64,000 nt of DNA from Roseibium hamelinense (GTDB taxonomy: Bacteria; Pseudomonadota; Alphaproteobacteria; Rhizobiales; Stappiaceae): assembly GCF_007830545.1 (NCBI RefSeq), contig NZ_VLLF01000001.1, positions 981,626 to 1,045,625 on the forward strand. The letters are read 5' to 3'. The notes below the pieces were generated by a model. That model was not told the DNA's origin. It searched no databases and saw only the letters and a program-made list of their open reading frames with translations. Position numbers and translations under genes: made by a program. Positions 1 to 7,730 of this stretch are shown here, piece after piece (position 1 is the stretch's first letter; each line of letters opens with the position of its first letter).

Positions 1-336
1 ATCACACCCTGGTTTTTTCAGGAGACCCACGCCGCGGATCCTATCATCGCTTTGCCGGCTTCAATCGCAACGTGAGCGCATCGGTCAAACGAGAATGCAT
101 TGAGCCGCTCACACACAGCAGTTCAAAGCTGGCGGAGACCTCTGAAAGCGCCCTCGCAATGATCCCGTTAGCCTGTTGACTTAATCCGTCAGCTTGCCCG
201 CAAACGAGGGACAGCCAGCAAAAAATGCTCATAAAAACTCATTAGGACCCGGCATGTAGAGATCAGCTTTTCCAATTTCAGGTGACCCTACGGAGCTGCG
301 CTAGGACGCTGCATCCCCAAAAGACAGGACGCCGAA
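1..336. other. Intergenic region at left edge
   Basis: No convincing gene is visible. The only reading frame of note is a 62-codon minus-strand frame without a good ribosome binding site. The right end holds the promoter and leader of the gene starting at 337. A CAGGAC element lies 7-12 bases before its ATG. Confidence 0.5.
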
Positions 337-1548
337 ATGTTTACACCAACGCCCCCAAAGAACACCGCAGCGAAAGTGTCAGGCTCCCTGCCGCCTGCCG
401 CCGAAAACAATGGAACCGGCACCAGCTCTCCAATGAGCGGGCAAACCGCAGCGAACGGTTCTCAAAAACCAGCCCCCAAGGCACCCCTGGCCCTCGTCCG
501 GTTTAACTCTCCGAACCAGCAATTCTTAGCCTCCCCCTCTCCAATTGCCACCTCACCTGCTCCAACGCCCTCCGCCCAACAGCGAGACCTCCGGGAACCC
601 CAAACCGTTTTCACGCCTCACGGTTTTAACCGCGACATATCTTTTGTATTGTTCTCCTATCTGTTTGATCTGGATGCCGACGCAATTGCTGCCATTGACC
701 GGAACCATCAGCAGCTGGTGTTCGGAAAGAGCCAAAACGAAAAATTCTGCCTGCATGATGCCGCAACCAGAATCGCCGATGCTCCGGAAGATCTCCAGCT
801 CGATTACATCCGCTCACGGGGAGCTGCGAATTTCTCGGCACCTGAACTGGAAAAACTCGCCCGGTCCAAGTCTCCAAAGATCCAGCTGTTTGTTGCCATG
901 CACACAAATGCCCCGAAACAGTTCTTCAACCCGAACAACCCGGCGAACAAACTCGGTCAGCCAATTTTCCTGATCGGCCGCGTTGGTTCGCCGCCCGTGC
1001 AGATCACCAAACAAACGGCGCGCTGGCTGGAGAACCACTGCAGACAGAACGTACAAAACCGGGATGTTTTGCATGCAATGGCCCAAAGCCCGTTCCTGCA
1101 TCCGCAAAAGCAGGAGCATCTGGCAGGCACGGTCGGTCTACTGACCATTCGCGACCAGGCCTACCTGCCCATCACCCGTGGTTTGCTCGCCAACGAGAAG
1201 GTGAGCGCGGACGCCCTGAAGACGCTCGCGGAGAACGTATCGCAGGACGATCACAAGGCAAAACACAAGATCATCAATCACCCGAATGGCGATAGCCGGT
1301 CGGTGGATGCGTGCTTGAACAATTTCCCGCCGCTGGCCCCGCGGACACAGAGGAAACGTTGGGATCTGTCTCCGTCTGTCAAGAATTGTGATGACCGTGA
1401 CGTCCTCAAGAAAATCCGGGCCAAGCACAACACCAAATTCGGGATGCGGGAGGTCAAACTGACCAGCGAAACAGTTCGCGCACTTGATGAAAAAATCAAG
1501 CAAACCAAACCTGCCAGCAAAGATTCTGGCAGCTGCTTGATCCAGTAG
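337..1548 (+). CDS. Putative secreted effector with C-terminal CaaX-type motif
   Basis: I do not recognise this 403-aa protein by name. Residues 1 to about 90 are low-complexity and rich in Pro, Ser, Ala, Asn and Gln, as in many type III effector N-termini. The rest is helical, with units resembling LRV/HEAT-type repeats (for example LEKLARSKSPKIQLFVAM and LLANEKVSADALKTLAE). The last four residues are Cys-Leu-Ile-Gln, preceded by a lysine-rich stretch. That matches a eukaryotic CaaX prenylation signal, which host-targeted effectors such as SifA or AnkB use to reach host membranes. The ATG at 337 follows CAGGAC with good spacing. Start and frame look secure. The effector role and prenylation are inference, since no secretion genes are in the window. 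A coincidental four-residue tail cannot be excluded. Confidence 0.65.
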   Translation: MFTPTPPKNTAAKVSGSLPPAAENNGTGTSSPMSGQTAANGSQKPAPKAPLALVRFNSPNQQFLASPSPIATSPAPTPSAQQRDLREPQTVFTPHGFNRDISFVLFSYLFDLDADAIAAIDRNHQQLVFGKSQNEKFCLHDAATRIADAPEDLQLDYIRSRGAANFSAPELEKLARSKSPKIQLFVAMHTNAPKQFFNPNNPANKLGQPIFLIGRVGSPPVQITKQTARWLENHCRQNVQNRDVLHAMAQSPFLHPQKQEHLAGTVGLLTIRDQAYLPITRGLLANEKVSADALKTLAENVSQDDHKAKHKIINHPNGDSRSVDACLNNFPPLAPRTQRKRWDLSPSVKNCDDRDVLKKIRAKHNTKFGMREVKLTSETVRALDEKIKQTKPASKDSGSCLIQ

Positions 1549-1791
1549 GCCCCTCCTTTAATACCGGGGGCCGCGGAGCTGGGAACCCATGCTCCAATCC
1601 CTTTCAAACGCTAGATAGTCTGCTCGGCCTTGCCCCTGCCCAACAGGATCTGGGACGGGTTCGGGCCGGCCAGAATACGGGGTTTAATCAGGGCGCCACC
1701 CGAAGAAACCGCTTTTCCTTCCTAGTCAGGTCGGGCCAAATGTGAGAGACCGACCTGGGATTCGCGCGCGCTCGTTTCCGAAGGCTTTTTG

Positions 1792-2589
1792 ATGTTCCCC
1801 CCAAATGCTTACATCTTGTGCACCTCACCCCGCAGCGGCAGCACTTTGTTGTGCAAGCTTTTGAAGGACACCGGTCTTGCCGGGAATCCAAAATCCTATT
1901 TTCACAAACCCGATGTTTCCGAATGGTGCTCCTATCTCAGTCTCCCACCAAAGGCGCAACACTCAACGGCCGAGCATGTGAGAGAAACGTTTGCGGCAGC
2001 TGTTGCGCAGGGCCGTGACGGCGGCCCGCTTTTCGGGTTGCGCTTGCAGCGGCACAGCTTCAGCTTTTTCATGGATCAGCTGGCGTTCCTGTATCCCGGC
2101 AGCAGCAGCGATGCTGAACGACTTGAGGCGGCATTCGGATCTATCCGGTTCATTCACCTGACCCGGGAAGACAAGGCGGCGCAGGCGGTTTCCTTCGTCA
2201 AGGCAGAGCAAACCGGACTCTGGCACAAAGCTCCAGATGGAACCGAGCTTGAGCGGCTTTCACCCCCTTCACCCCCAGCCTATGACGCCGGTGCACTCGG
2301 TGAGGCTTATCACCGTTTCACGGCGTTTGACCGTGATTGGACAGCTTGGTTTAAGCGCGAATCCATAAAACCGATCAAGATCACCTATTCCGAGCTTGAG
2401 GCAGATCCACCGGCCACTCTCGCCCGGGTGCTGGAGGCCCTTTGCCTCGATCCGGAAGCTGCAAAAGGGATCACTCCGGGAACTGCGAAACTCGCAGACA
2501 AGACCAGCGCAGAATGGACCTTGCGGCTCAAGGCGGACATGGAGCGTGCGCAAGCCAGGCCTGTTTCTCCCCTCTCAAAATCCAGATAG
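1792..2589 (+). CDS. Stf0-family sulfotransferase
   Basis: This 265-aa protein begins with a PAPS-binding 5'-phosphosulfate loop, TSPRSGSTLL (residues about 11-20), followed by the hallmark stretch GLAGNPKSYFHKP. This pattern is typical of Stf0 trehalose 2-sulfotransferases, which move sulfate from PAPS to a sugar hydroxyl. Length fits the family (about 260-270 aa). The ATG at 1792 follows GAAGG at a suitable distance; a TTG three bases earlier is a weaker alternative. The gene stands between an effector-like gene and a permease. PAPS could come from the cysD/cysNC operon at 56-59 kb. The actual acceptor is unknown; a surface glycolipid or polysaccharide is more likely than trehalose itself. 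Confidence 0.85.
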   Translation: MFPPNAYILCTSPRSGSTLLCKLLKDTGLAGNPKSYFHKPDVSEWCSYLSLPPKAQHSTAEHVRETFAAAVAQGRDGGPLFGLRLQRHSFSFFMDQLAFLYPGSSSDAERLEAAFGSIRFIHLTREDKAAQAVSFVKAEQTGLWHKAPDGTELERLSPPSPPAYDAGALGEAYHRFTAFDRDWTAWFKRESIKPIKITYSELEADPPATLARVLEALCLDPEAAKGITPGTAKLADKTSAEWTLRLKADMERAQARPVSPLSKSR

Positions 2590-2626
2590 CCTGCGGGGCT
2601 TGCCCTGCCCGACTCAGGACGTTTTT

Positions 2627-3538
2627 ATGCCGCCTAGCCAAACACGCCTCCTCGCGACGCTGACCGTTGTCACGACCGGTGCATTTTGGGGGCTTTACTG
2701 GTTCCCGGTCCGCCAGCTCGAGGCCGCCGGTCTGCAAGGCGCCTGGGGATCAGCAGCAATCGTTGCCGCCGCGACGCTTTTGACCGCGCCTTTCGCGTTT
2801 GCCCGGCCGTCGGCGCTCCTCAAAGCCGACCGGCTTGCGCTTTGTTTTGTAGCGCTTGGCGGCTTTGCGTTCGTTCTGTATTCGGCCGCTTTTGTCTATG
2901 GCCGGGTTGCGATCATCGTTCTGCTGTTTTTCCTGACGCCGGTCTGGAGCACGCTGATCGGCCGCCTCGTGCTTGGCTGGCGCGCCACCAGACTGCGCAT
3001 CGCCGCAATTGCATCAGGTCTTGCCGGGCTGGGCCTGATGCTTGGCGCGGGCGGCCAGGTGCCAATGCCGCAGGGTTTGGGCGAATGGCTCGGCCTTGTC
3101 TCCGGCTTTTTATGGGCTGTTGCCACCACCGGCCTGCGCGTCCGGCCAAAGGTTCCAGCCGGTCCGGCCAGCTTTGTGTTCGCCCTGGGCGCATTGGCCG
3201 GTGTTCTGGCCTTCGCACCGTTCCTCGCACCTCTCCCGGACACACTGCGCTTAGGCGCACTCGGCACCGCTTTCGGCATTGCCCTTTTGGCAGGCGGTCT
3301 GTGGTGGGGCGCAGCCAACGCAGCCCTCATGTGGGCAGCACCGCAGCTGGAACCTGCGCGTACCGGCATACTTTTGATGAGCGAAGTGCTGATCGGCGCC
3401 GTCTCGGCTGCCGTTCTTGCGGGCGAGCGTCTTGGGCCGCTGGAACTTGCCGGAGGCCTGCTGGTCCTGACCGCCGGCATTCTGGAAGTCTGGCCCGTGA
3501 AAAAAGCCCCCGCTCCTTTGAAAAGCGAAGGCCGCTGA
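2627..3538 (+). CDS. EamA/DMT-family permease
   Basis: A 303-aa, very hydrophobic protein with about ten predicted membrane spans in two EamA halves (TTGAFWGLYWFPVRQLEAAG near the N-terminus and LEPARTGILLMSEVLIGA in the second half). The family exports or exchanges small metabolites across the inner membrane. The open frame extends upstream into the sulfotransferase gene, but the ATG at 2627 after a TCAGGAC element gives the usual family length. The gene starts 37 bases after the sulfotransferase stop and may be co-transcribed with it. Substrate cannot be told from sequence. Confidence 0.85.
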   Translation: MPPSQTRLLATLTVVTTGAFWGLYWFPVRQLEAAGLQGAWGSAAIVAAATLLTAPFAFARPSALLKADRLALCFVALGGFAFVLYSAAFVYGRVAIIVLLFFLTPVWSTLIGRLVLGWRATRLRIAAIASGLAGLGLMLGAGGQVPMPQGLGEWLGLVSGFLWAVATTGLRVRPKVPAGPASFVFALGALAGVLAFAPFLAPLPDTLRLGALGTAFGIALLAGGLWWGAANAALMWAAPQLEPARTGILLMSEVLIGAVSAAVLAGERLGPLELAGGLLVLTAGILEVWPVKKAPAPLKSEGR

Positions 3539-3546
3539 TCTCCTCT

Positions 3547-3582
3547 GGACAAACCGGGTGGCGGGCGCCGCCCGGTTTGTCC
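3547..3582. terminator. Convergent-gene hairpin
   Basis: A perfect 12-bp stem (GGACAAACCGGG pairing with CCCGGTTTGTCC) around a GC-rich loop sits between the converging permease and RTX genes. There is no clear T-run on either side, so it is a plausible but not classical bidirectional terminator. Confidence 0.55.
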
Positions 3583-3590
3583 AAAGGCCC

Positions 3591-5867
3591 TTAAGCGAAC
3601 AGATCCGACAACAAAAACGCCTGGCCACTGTCGAGCAACAGATACTCGACATGATCTTCCGCACCGAACCAGCCTGTGAGCTGGGCATAGTTGTCCAGCG
3701 ACCCATCCGCAGCATCGTCTGCAGTATAGAACACCAGATCGTTGCCGAACTGGTTGATCTGGATCTGCGAAACATCCACGCCCTTGTAGGCCAGAACATC
3801 CTGCGTACCTGACCCGTCCGTGATCAGCATCTTTCCAAGACTGTCGAACTGGAACGTATCGTTTCCAGCACCGCCCTCGGCTGCAACCAGCTGATCGGAC
3901 TCGTCGATGATCTGGTCATCGCCGCCCCCGCCCGACAGGAAGTCGTATTTGTTCGGGTTGGATCCGGCCAGATCGCCGCCCAGGCCGCTGCCGATGACAT
4001 CGTTGCCTTCGCCGCCATCGATCTGGTCCCAACCGGCCCCTCCAGCAATGACATCATTGCCGGCAAAACCGATCAGAACGTCATCGCCCCCCGCACCGTT
4101 CAAGGTGTTGGCGACATCATCGCCGGACAGAAGATCTCCGAACTCCGAGCCATAGACGTTTTCGATACCGGTGAGAACATCGCCTGCTGCGGCGCCGTTT
4201 TGTTCCGGCTGGCCATCGCTCAGATCAACAATCACACCGGCTGTCGAGCTGGTGTAATAGACCCAGTCAATGCCGTCGCCGCCGTCGATCTGGTCGGCCC
4301 CGTCACCGCCAGATATCTGATCGTCTCCGGCCCCGGCGGACAAAACGTCGTTGCCCGCACCGCCACTCAGGACGTCATTGCCGGCCCCGGCAGCAAACAC
4401 GTTCTGACCGTCATCGCCCACCAGCGTATCGGCAAAGGCGGTTCCGACAACCTGGGTGATGTTGACCAGGGTATCGCCTTCGGCAAATCCACCGGTCTCC
4501 GCCAGCGTGTCGGAAAGATTGACCGTTACGCCTGCCGTCGACAGGCTGTAATTGACCGTGTCCAGGCCACCGCCGCCTTCGAGCGTGTCAGCCCCCGCGT
4601 CACCGACCAGAATGTCGTTGCCAAGGCCGCCGTTCAAAAGGTCGTCGCCAGCACCACCGTAAAGCGTGTCGATACCGTCATCGCCGTTCAGCGTGTCGTT
4701 GCCTGCATCACCGTAGAGTGTGTCATTGCCAGCGCCGCCGCTCAGAACATCATTGCCAGCCCCGCCGACAACCTCGTTGGCGGCCGCGTCGCCGGTAAAG
4801 GTGTCGCCGAAGCCGGACAGGACAATGCGCTCAATATTTTTCAGCGTATCGCCGCCGGCCGTGCCGCCGGTCATGTCGACAACCACACCGGATTGGGAAA
4901 GGCTGTAATTGGCCGTGTCGACGCCATCACCGCCGTCCAGCAGATCCGCGCCCTCACCGGCCACCAGCGTGTCATCACCGATGCCGCCATAGAGCTTGTC
5001 ATCGCCGTCATCGCCATAAAGAACGTCGTTGTCGGCACCGCCGTAGATCTTGTCGTCGTTGTCGCCACCGCGCAGGGTATCGTTGCCTGCGTCTCCTTTC
5101 AGGGTGTCGTTACCGGTCCCCCCAAAGATCTCATCTGCGCCGTCTCCGCCATCGACATCGTCCGCGCCTTCATCGCCGAAGATCTTGTCATCGCCGTCAT
5201 TGCCATCAATGAAGTCATCGCCTATCCCACCGGATAGCTGATCCTTTCCGCGGCCACCAAGAATAATGTCATTGCCATCGCCGCCAAGGATGATGTCATT
5301 TTCAGTGCCGCCGTCTAGAATGTCATCGCCAATGCCGCCATCGATAAAATCATCGCCGCCTTCGCCGCTGATCTGGTCATTTCCAGATCCACCCGACAGG
5401 CCAACATACTGATTTGTCCCCGTTTTTATCTTGTCGTCATCCTGGCCGCCATAAATGGTGTCGTCTCCACCGCCGCCGAAGATCACATCGCTGCCGCGGT
5501 CGCCATAGATCTTGTCCTTGTCACCAAGCGTCGTGCTGTCGTCATTGTCGCCATAGATGATATCGTCATCACCGCCGCCCGAAATGGTGTCGCGGCCAAG
5601 CCCTGCTTCGATATAGTCTTTGCCGACTTCACCATTGATGCGGTCGTTGCCGGTTCCGCCAAAAAGTTCGTCATTCCCATCCCCGCCATCGATCCGGTCA
5701 TCACCGGCCCCGCCATCTACAATGTCGTCACCGCTTCCGGCATAAATTGAGTCTCCGCCGCCAAATCCGCGCACAAAATCATCGCCGCCCCGTGCCCAAA
5801 CCGTATCACTTTGTTCGGTCGTTGGGAGTTTTGTGTCCGCGCCGTCTGTGCCGTTAATAATCGCCAT
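3591..5867 (-). CDS. RTX calcium-binding repeat protein, type I secreted
   Basis: A 758-aa acidic protein built almost entirely of glycine-aspartate nonapeptides (GGAGNDxLxG type) that bind Ca2+ in a parallel beta-roll. Three spacer modules of the form VNYSLSTAGVTVNLSD followed by GDTLxNI interrupt the repeats. The last 90 or so residues lack repeats and end in a hydrophobic, acidic tail (LLLDSGQAFLLSDLFA), typical of an uncleaved C-terminal signal for a type I (ABC) exporter. No catalytic domain is visible, so it may be structural: S-layer, biofilm or adhesin. I chose the ATG at 5867, which has AGAGG five bases upstream; an upstream ATG would add eight residues. No exporter genes lie in the window. 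Confidence 0.9.
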   Translation of the reverse strand: MAIINGTDGADTKLPTTEQSDTVWARGGDDFVRGFGGGDSIYAGSGDDIVDGGAGDDRIDGGDGNDELFGGTGNDRINGEVGKDYIEAGLGRDTISGGGDDDIIYGDNDDSTTLGDKDKIYGDRGSDVIFGGGGDDTIYGGQDDDKIKTGTNQYVGLSGGSGNDQISGEGGDDFIDGGIGDDILDGGTENDIILGGDGNDIILGGRGKDQLSGGIGDDFIDGNDGDDKIFGDEGADDVDGGDGADEIFGGTGNDTLKGDAGNDTLRGGDNDDKIYGGADNDVLYGDDGDDKLYGGIGDDTLVAGEGADLLDGGDGVDTANYSLSQSGVVVDMTGGTAGGDTLKNIERIVLSGFGDTFTGDAAANEVVGGAGNDVLSGGAGNDTLYGDAGNDTLNGDDGIDTLYGGAGDDLLNGGLGNDILVGDAGADTLEGGGGLDTVNYSLSTAGVTVNLSDTLAETGGFAEGDTLVNITQVVGTAFADTLVGDDGQNVFAAGAGNDVLSGGAGNDVLSAGAGDDQISGGDGADQIDGGDGIDWVYYTSSTAGVIVDLSDGQPEQNGAAAGDVLTGIENVYGSEFGDLLSGDDVANTLNGAGGDDVLIGFAGNDVIAGGAGWDQIDGGEGNDVIGSGLGGDLAGSNPNKYDFLSGGGGDDQIIDESDQLVAAEGGAGNDTFQFDSLGKMLITDGSGTQDVLAYKGVDVSQIQINQFGNDLVFYTADDAADGSLDNYAQLTGWFGAEDHVEYLLLDSGQAFLLSDLFA

Positions 5868-6213
5868 GTTGACCTCTGCTTGAAAAAACACAGAGTTGCT
5901 AGCTCAAAAGGTTGACTGTGCCTGGATTGCGGATCTGCAGAAGGACGCCACTCCACTCAATCACACGCCCGATGTGGGCTTGCGATTTGCCGCCCGGTTC
6001 CAACACCCCCTGAACCGCCACAACCCACCTATTTTGAGAGTAATACAAATTCTAGCAACTCATGCTTGAATATGCGCGATTCTAACACTGATAAAAATAC
6101 AAATTTATCCCGTATAGGTAGATTTTACCCTATTACGCAATCAAATAATTAGGACCTTGTTAAGGGATTGTGGCTAAATTACCCTCAATAGTTGCATTTT
6201 TTTGGACATTGCC
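5868..6213. other. Divergent promoter region between RTX gene and paralogue pair
   Basis: About 345 bases without a supported gene. The right half (roughly 6040-6200) is strikingly AT-rich and probably carries the promoter of the rightward gene at 6214. The left half is GC-rich. I see no clear operator. Confidence 0.5.
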
Positions 6214-6861
6214 ATGCTCTCCGACGCGACAGTTGCCTCACCGCTCCGCACTCCAGCCAGCCAATTATCTGATCAGGCAAAGCCACCGAAGGCCCTTTCA
6301 AACAACGGGCAACAGAAGGCGGAAATCAAAAAATATGCCTTTTCCGCTGAGGCTGTCAGAGTTGCAGTTAGCGTGGTAAATGATAAAAACACAAACGATA
6401 CGTTAGAAACCCGAAACCCACCGGCGCCCGACGAACGGCCGCAGACTGGCAGTGCTTTCGACATACCAGGGCTCAGTCAGCGGTTTATGCGCATCCGGGA
6501 GCTTTTGACGGAAGAAATTACCTTCCTGGAAAACAACGACCCGGTCGCACCGGTCGCCTTGTCCAAGGACGAAACCGAAGATGTGCTCAAGCGCCTGGCC
6601 GAAGCGGGCAGCAGCCCAAGCTTCGGCGAGGACGGGATTTACGTCGGCATGCTCGACGGTCTCGCCTACACCTTCACCAAAGGCGGCGGGGCAACCGTAC
6701 ACGACCCCCGCTATGCCACCAGCGAAGAAAACGGACAAATGCGGCTGGAGCATGCACACCAAAGCCTTGCTGATGTGAACCGCTTTTTTGCCGCTGAAGC
6801 TGATTACCGGGCGAATGAAGCCAAGGCGCTGTCAGGTGCGCGGATCGACAAGTCTGCCTAA
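6214..6861 (+). CDS. Effector-like protein, paralogue A
   Basis: A 215-aa protein that I do not recognise. It starts with the shared leader MLSDATVASPLRTPASQ, followed by a Pro/Asn-rich linker. A helical C-terminal domain carries the signature LDGLAYTFTKGGGATVHDP then ATSEE. Paralogue B has the matching stretch SEGLRYNFEPDGQVTV then PTSEQ at the same place, so the two share a fold. I start at the ATG at 6214, six bases after GGAC; a TTG at 6202 is in frame. No signal peptide or membrane span is present. The composition and disordered linker resemble type III effectors or flagellar-type secreted proteins, which is inference only. Confidence 0.65.
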   Translation: MLSDATVASPLRTPASQLSDQAKPPKALSNNGQQKAEIKKYAFSAEAVRVAVSVVNDKNTNDTLETRNPPAPDERPQTGSAFDIPGLSQRFMRIRELLTEEITFLENNDPVAPVALSKDETEDVLKRLAEAGSSPSFGEDGIYVGMLDGLAYTFTKGGGATVHDPRYATSEENGQMRLEHAHQSLADVNRFFAAEADYRANEAKALSGARIDKSA

Positions 6862-6903
6862 CGATCGTCCATCCGCATATCCCATTTTATTTTGGACATT
6901 GCC

Positions 6904-7650
6904 ATGCTCTCCGACGCGACAGTTGCCTCACCGCTCCGCACTCCAGCCAGCCAAACACCCGTGAAACCCGGGCAAGCGGCCCAAGCAGAGCGGGCAGAGA
7001 AGGCGAATACTCAGGCGGCAACGCCTCCGCCCTTCGCACAGGAGGCGGTTGATCTGTCGGCTTTGGCCAAACCGGATCAGCCGCTCAACACACGCCAGCA
7101 GTCGGACGGGTCGGGCCTTGCTAGCTTGGAACTTGTGGAAGACTATAGCGCAGCTTTTCAGGCATGGTCCGAGGCCAACAGGGAAGCTGGCTCTATTTGG
7201 GCAAATGACCGCACGGAGGAAGCTCTCAAGGCGTTCGAAGAACTCTACGACCGGATTGAGAAGACGGAGCCTGTTGCCGCGCGCGTGCTGGATACGGAAG
7301 AAGCCGAAGAGGCGCGTCGCCGCTTTGAGGGCGTTGAACCCAATATCCAGTCTGAAAATGGCCTGGTTGCCTTCATTTCAGAAGGGCTGCGCTACAATTT
7401 CGAGCCGGATGGACAAGTCACTGTCAACGCCCAGGGCGTTCCGACCTCTGAACAACAGAAGCAGTCCTGGCTGGAAAGCTTGAGAGAAACCTTAAAGGGA
7501 TCTGACGATGGTCTGCGTGAAGGCGAGCGCAAGACACTGGCAGAACAGGCCTCCCAGAAGGCAACAGACGCGGTCGCGCGCATGGGCGCGCTCGAAAACG
7601 CTTACGGCATTGGTGGCTTTTCCGGATCCATCACGGACACAACGGCCTGA
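6904..7650 (+). CDS. Effector-like protein, paralogue B
   Basis: A 248-aa paralogue of the previous gene, 42 bases downstream and preceded by the same duplicated leader and ribosome-binding block. After the leader comes a Pro/Ala/Glu-rich linker. Next is a longer acidic helical region (EALKAFEELYDRIEKTE), the shared signature SEGLRYNFEPDGQVTV, and a C-terminal helix ending in GFSGSITDTTA. Function is unknown. The identical N-terminus on divergent bodies suggests a common export or chaperone signal under strong selection, or recent gene conversion. No signal peptide is seen. Confidence 0.65.
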   Translation: MLSDATVASPLRTPASQTPVKPGQAAQAERAEKANTQAATPPPFAQEAVDLSALAKPDQPLNTRQQSDGSGLASLELVEDYSAAFQAWSEANREAGSIWANDRTEEALKAFEELYDRIEKTEPVAARVLDTEEAEEARRRFEGVEPNIQSENGLVAFISEGLRYNFEPDGQVTVNAQGVPTSEQQKQSWLESLRETLKGSDDGLREGERKTLAEQASQKATDAVARMGALENAYGIGGFSGSITDTTA

Positions 7651-7691
7651 CTAATTTCCAGCCGCACATTCCATTCTTTTTGGACATTGCC

Positions 7692-7730
7692 ATGCTCTCC
7701 GACGCGACTGTCGCCTCCCTGCTGCGCTAA
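7692..7730 (+). pseudogene. Leader-only remnant (third copy, 12 codons)
   Basis: The duplicated ribosome-binding and start block recurs here. The frame reads MLSDATVASLLR and then stops at TAA. The stop overlaps the last bases of the convergent homospermidine synthase gene. It is best read as the stump of a lost third paralogue whose body was deleted. A translated minipeptide is possible but untested. Confidence 0.6.

Larger units (their letters stand above)
6200..7708 (+). repeat. Threefold repeated ribosome-binding and start-codon block
   Basis: A 65-base block is identical at 6200-6264 and 6890-6954. It covers the GGAC ribosome-binding element, the ATG and codons for the first 17 residues (MLSDATVASPLRTPASQ). 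A third copy at 7679-7708 is identical over 30 bases, then diverges slightly and stops after 12 codons. The repeat unit is the 5' end only. The gene bodies downstream share only distant protein similarity, so the leaders have been kept identical or recently homogenised. Confidence 0.9.

Noticed and set aside
4200..5237. 345-codon plus-strand frame inside the RTX gene
   Set aside because: It is antisense to the Gly/Asp repeats and reflects their periodic codons; the valine/isoleucine-rich translation has no start signal or family.
241..6158. Shared ATTAGGACC upstream of the genes at 337 and 6214 as a common promoter box
   Set aside because: Only nine bases, at different distances from the starts and absent from the other effector-like genes; chance is enough to explain it.
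6202..6213. TTG start giving an extra Met-Asp-Ile-Ala on the paralogue pair
   Set aside because: The GGAC of that stretch sits exactly where a ribosome binding site for the following ATG should be, so the ATG start is more likely.
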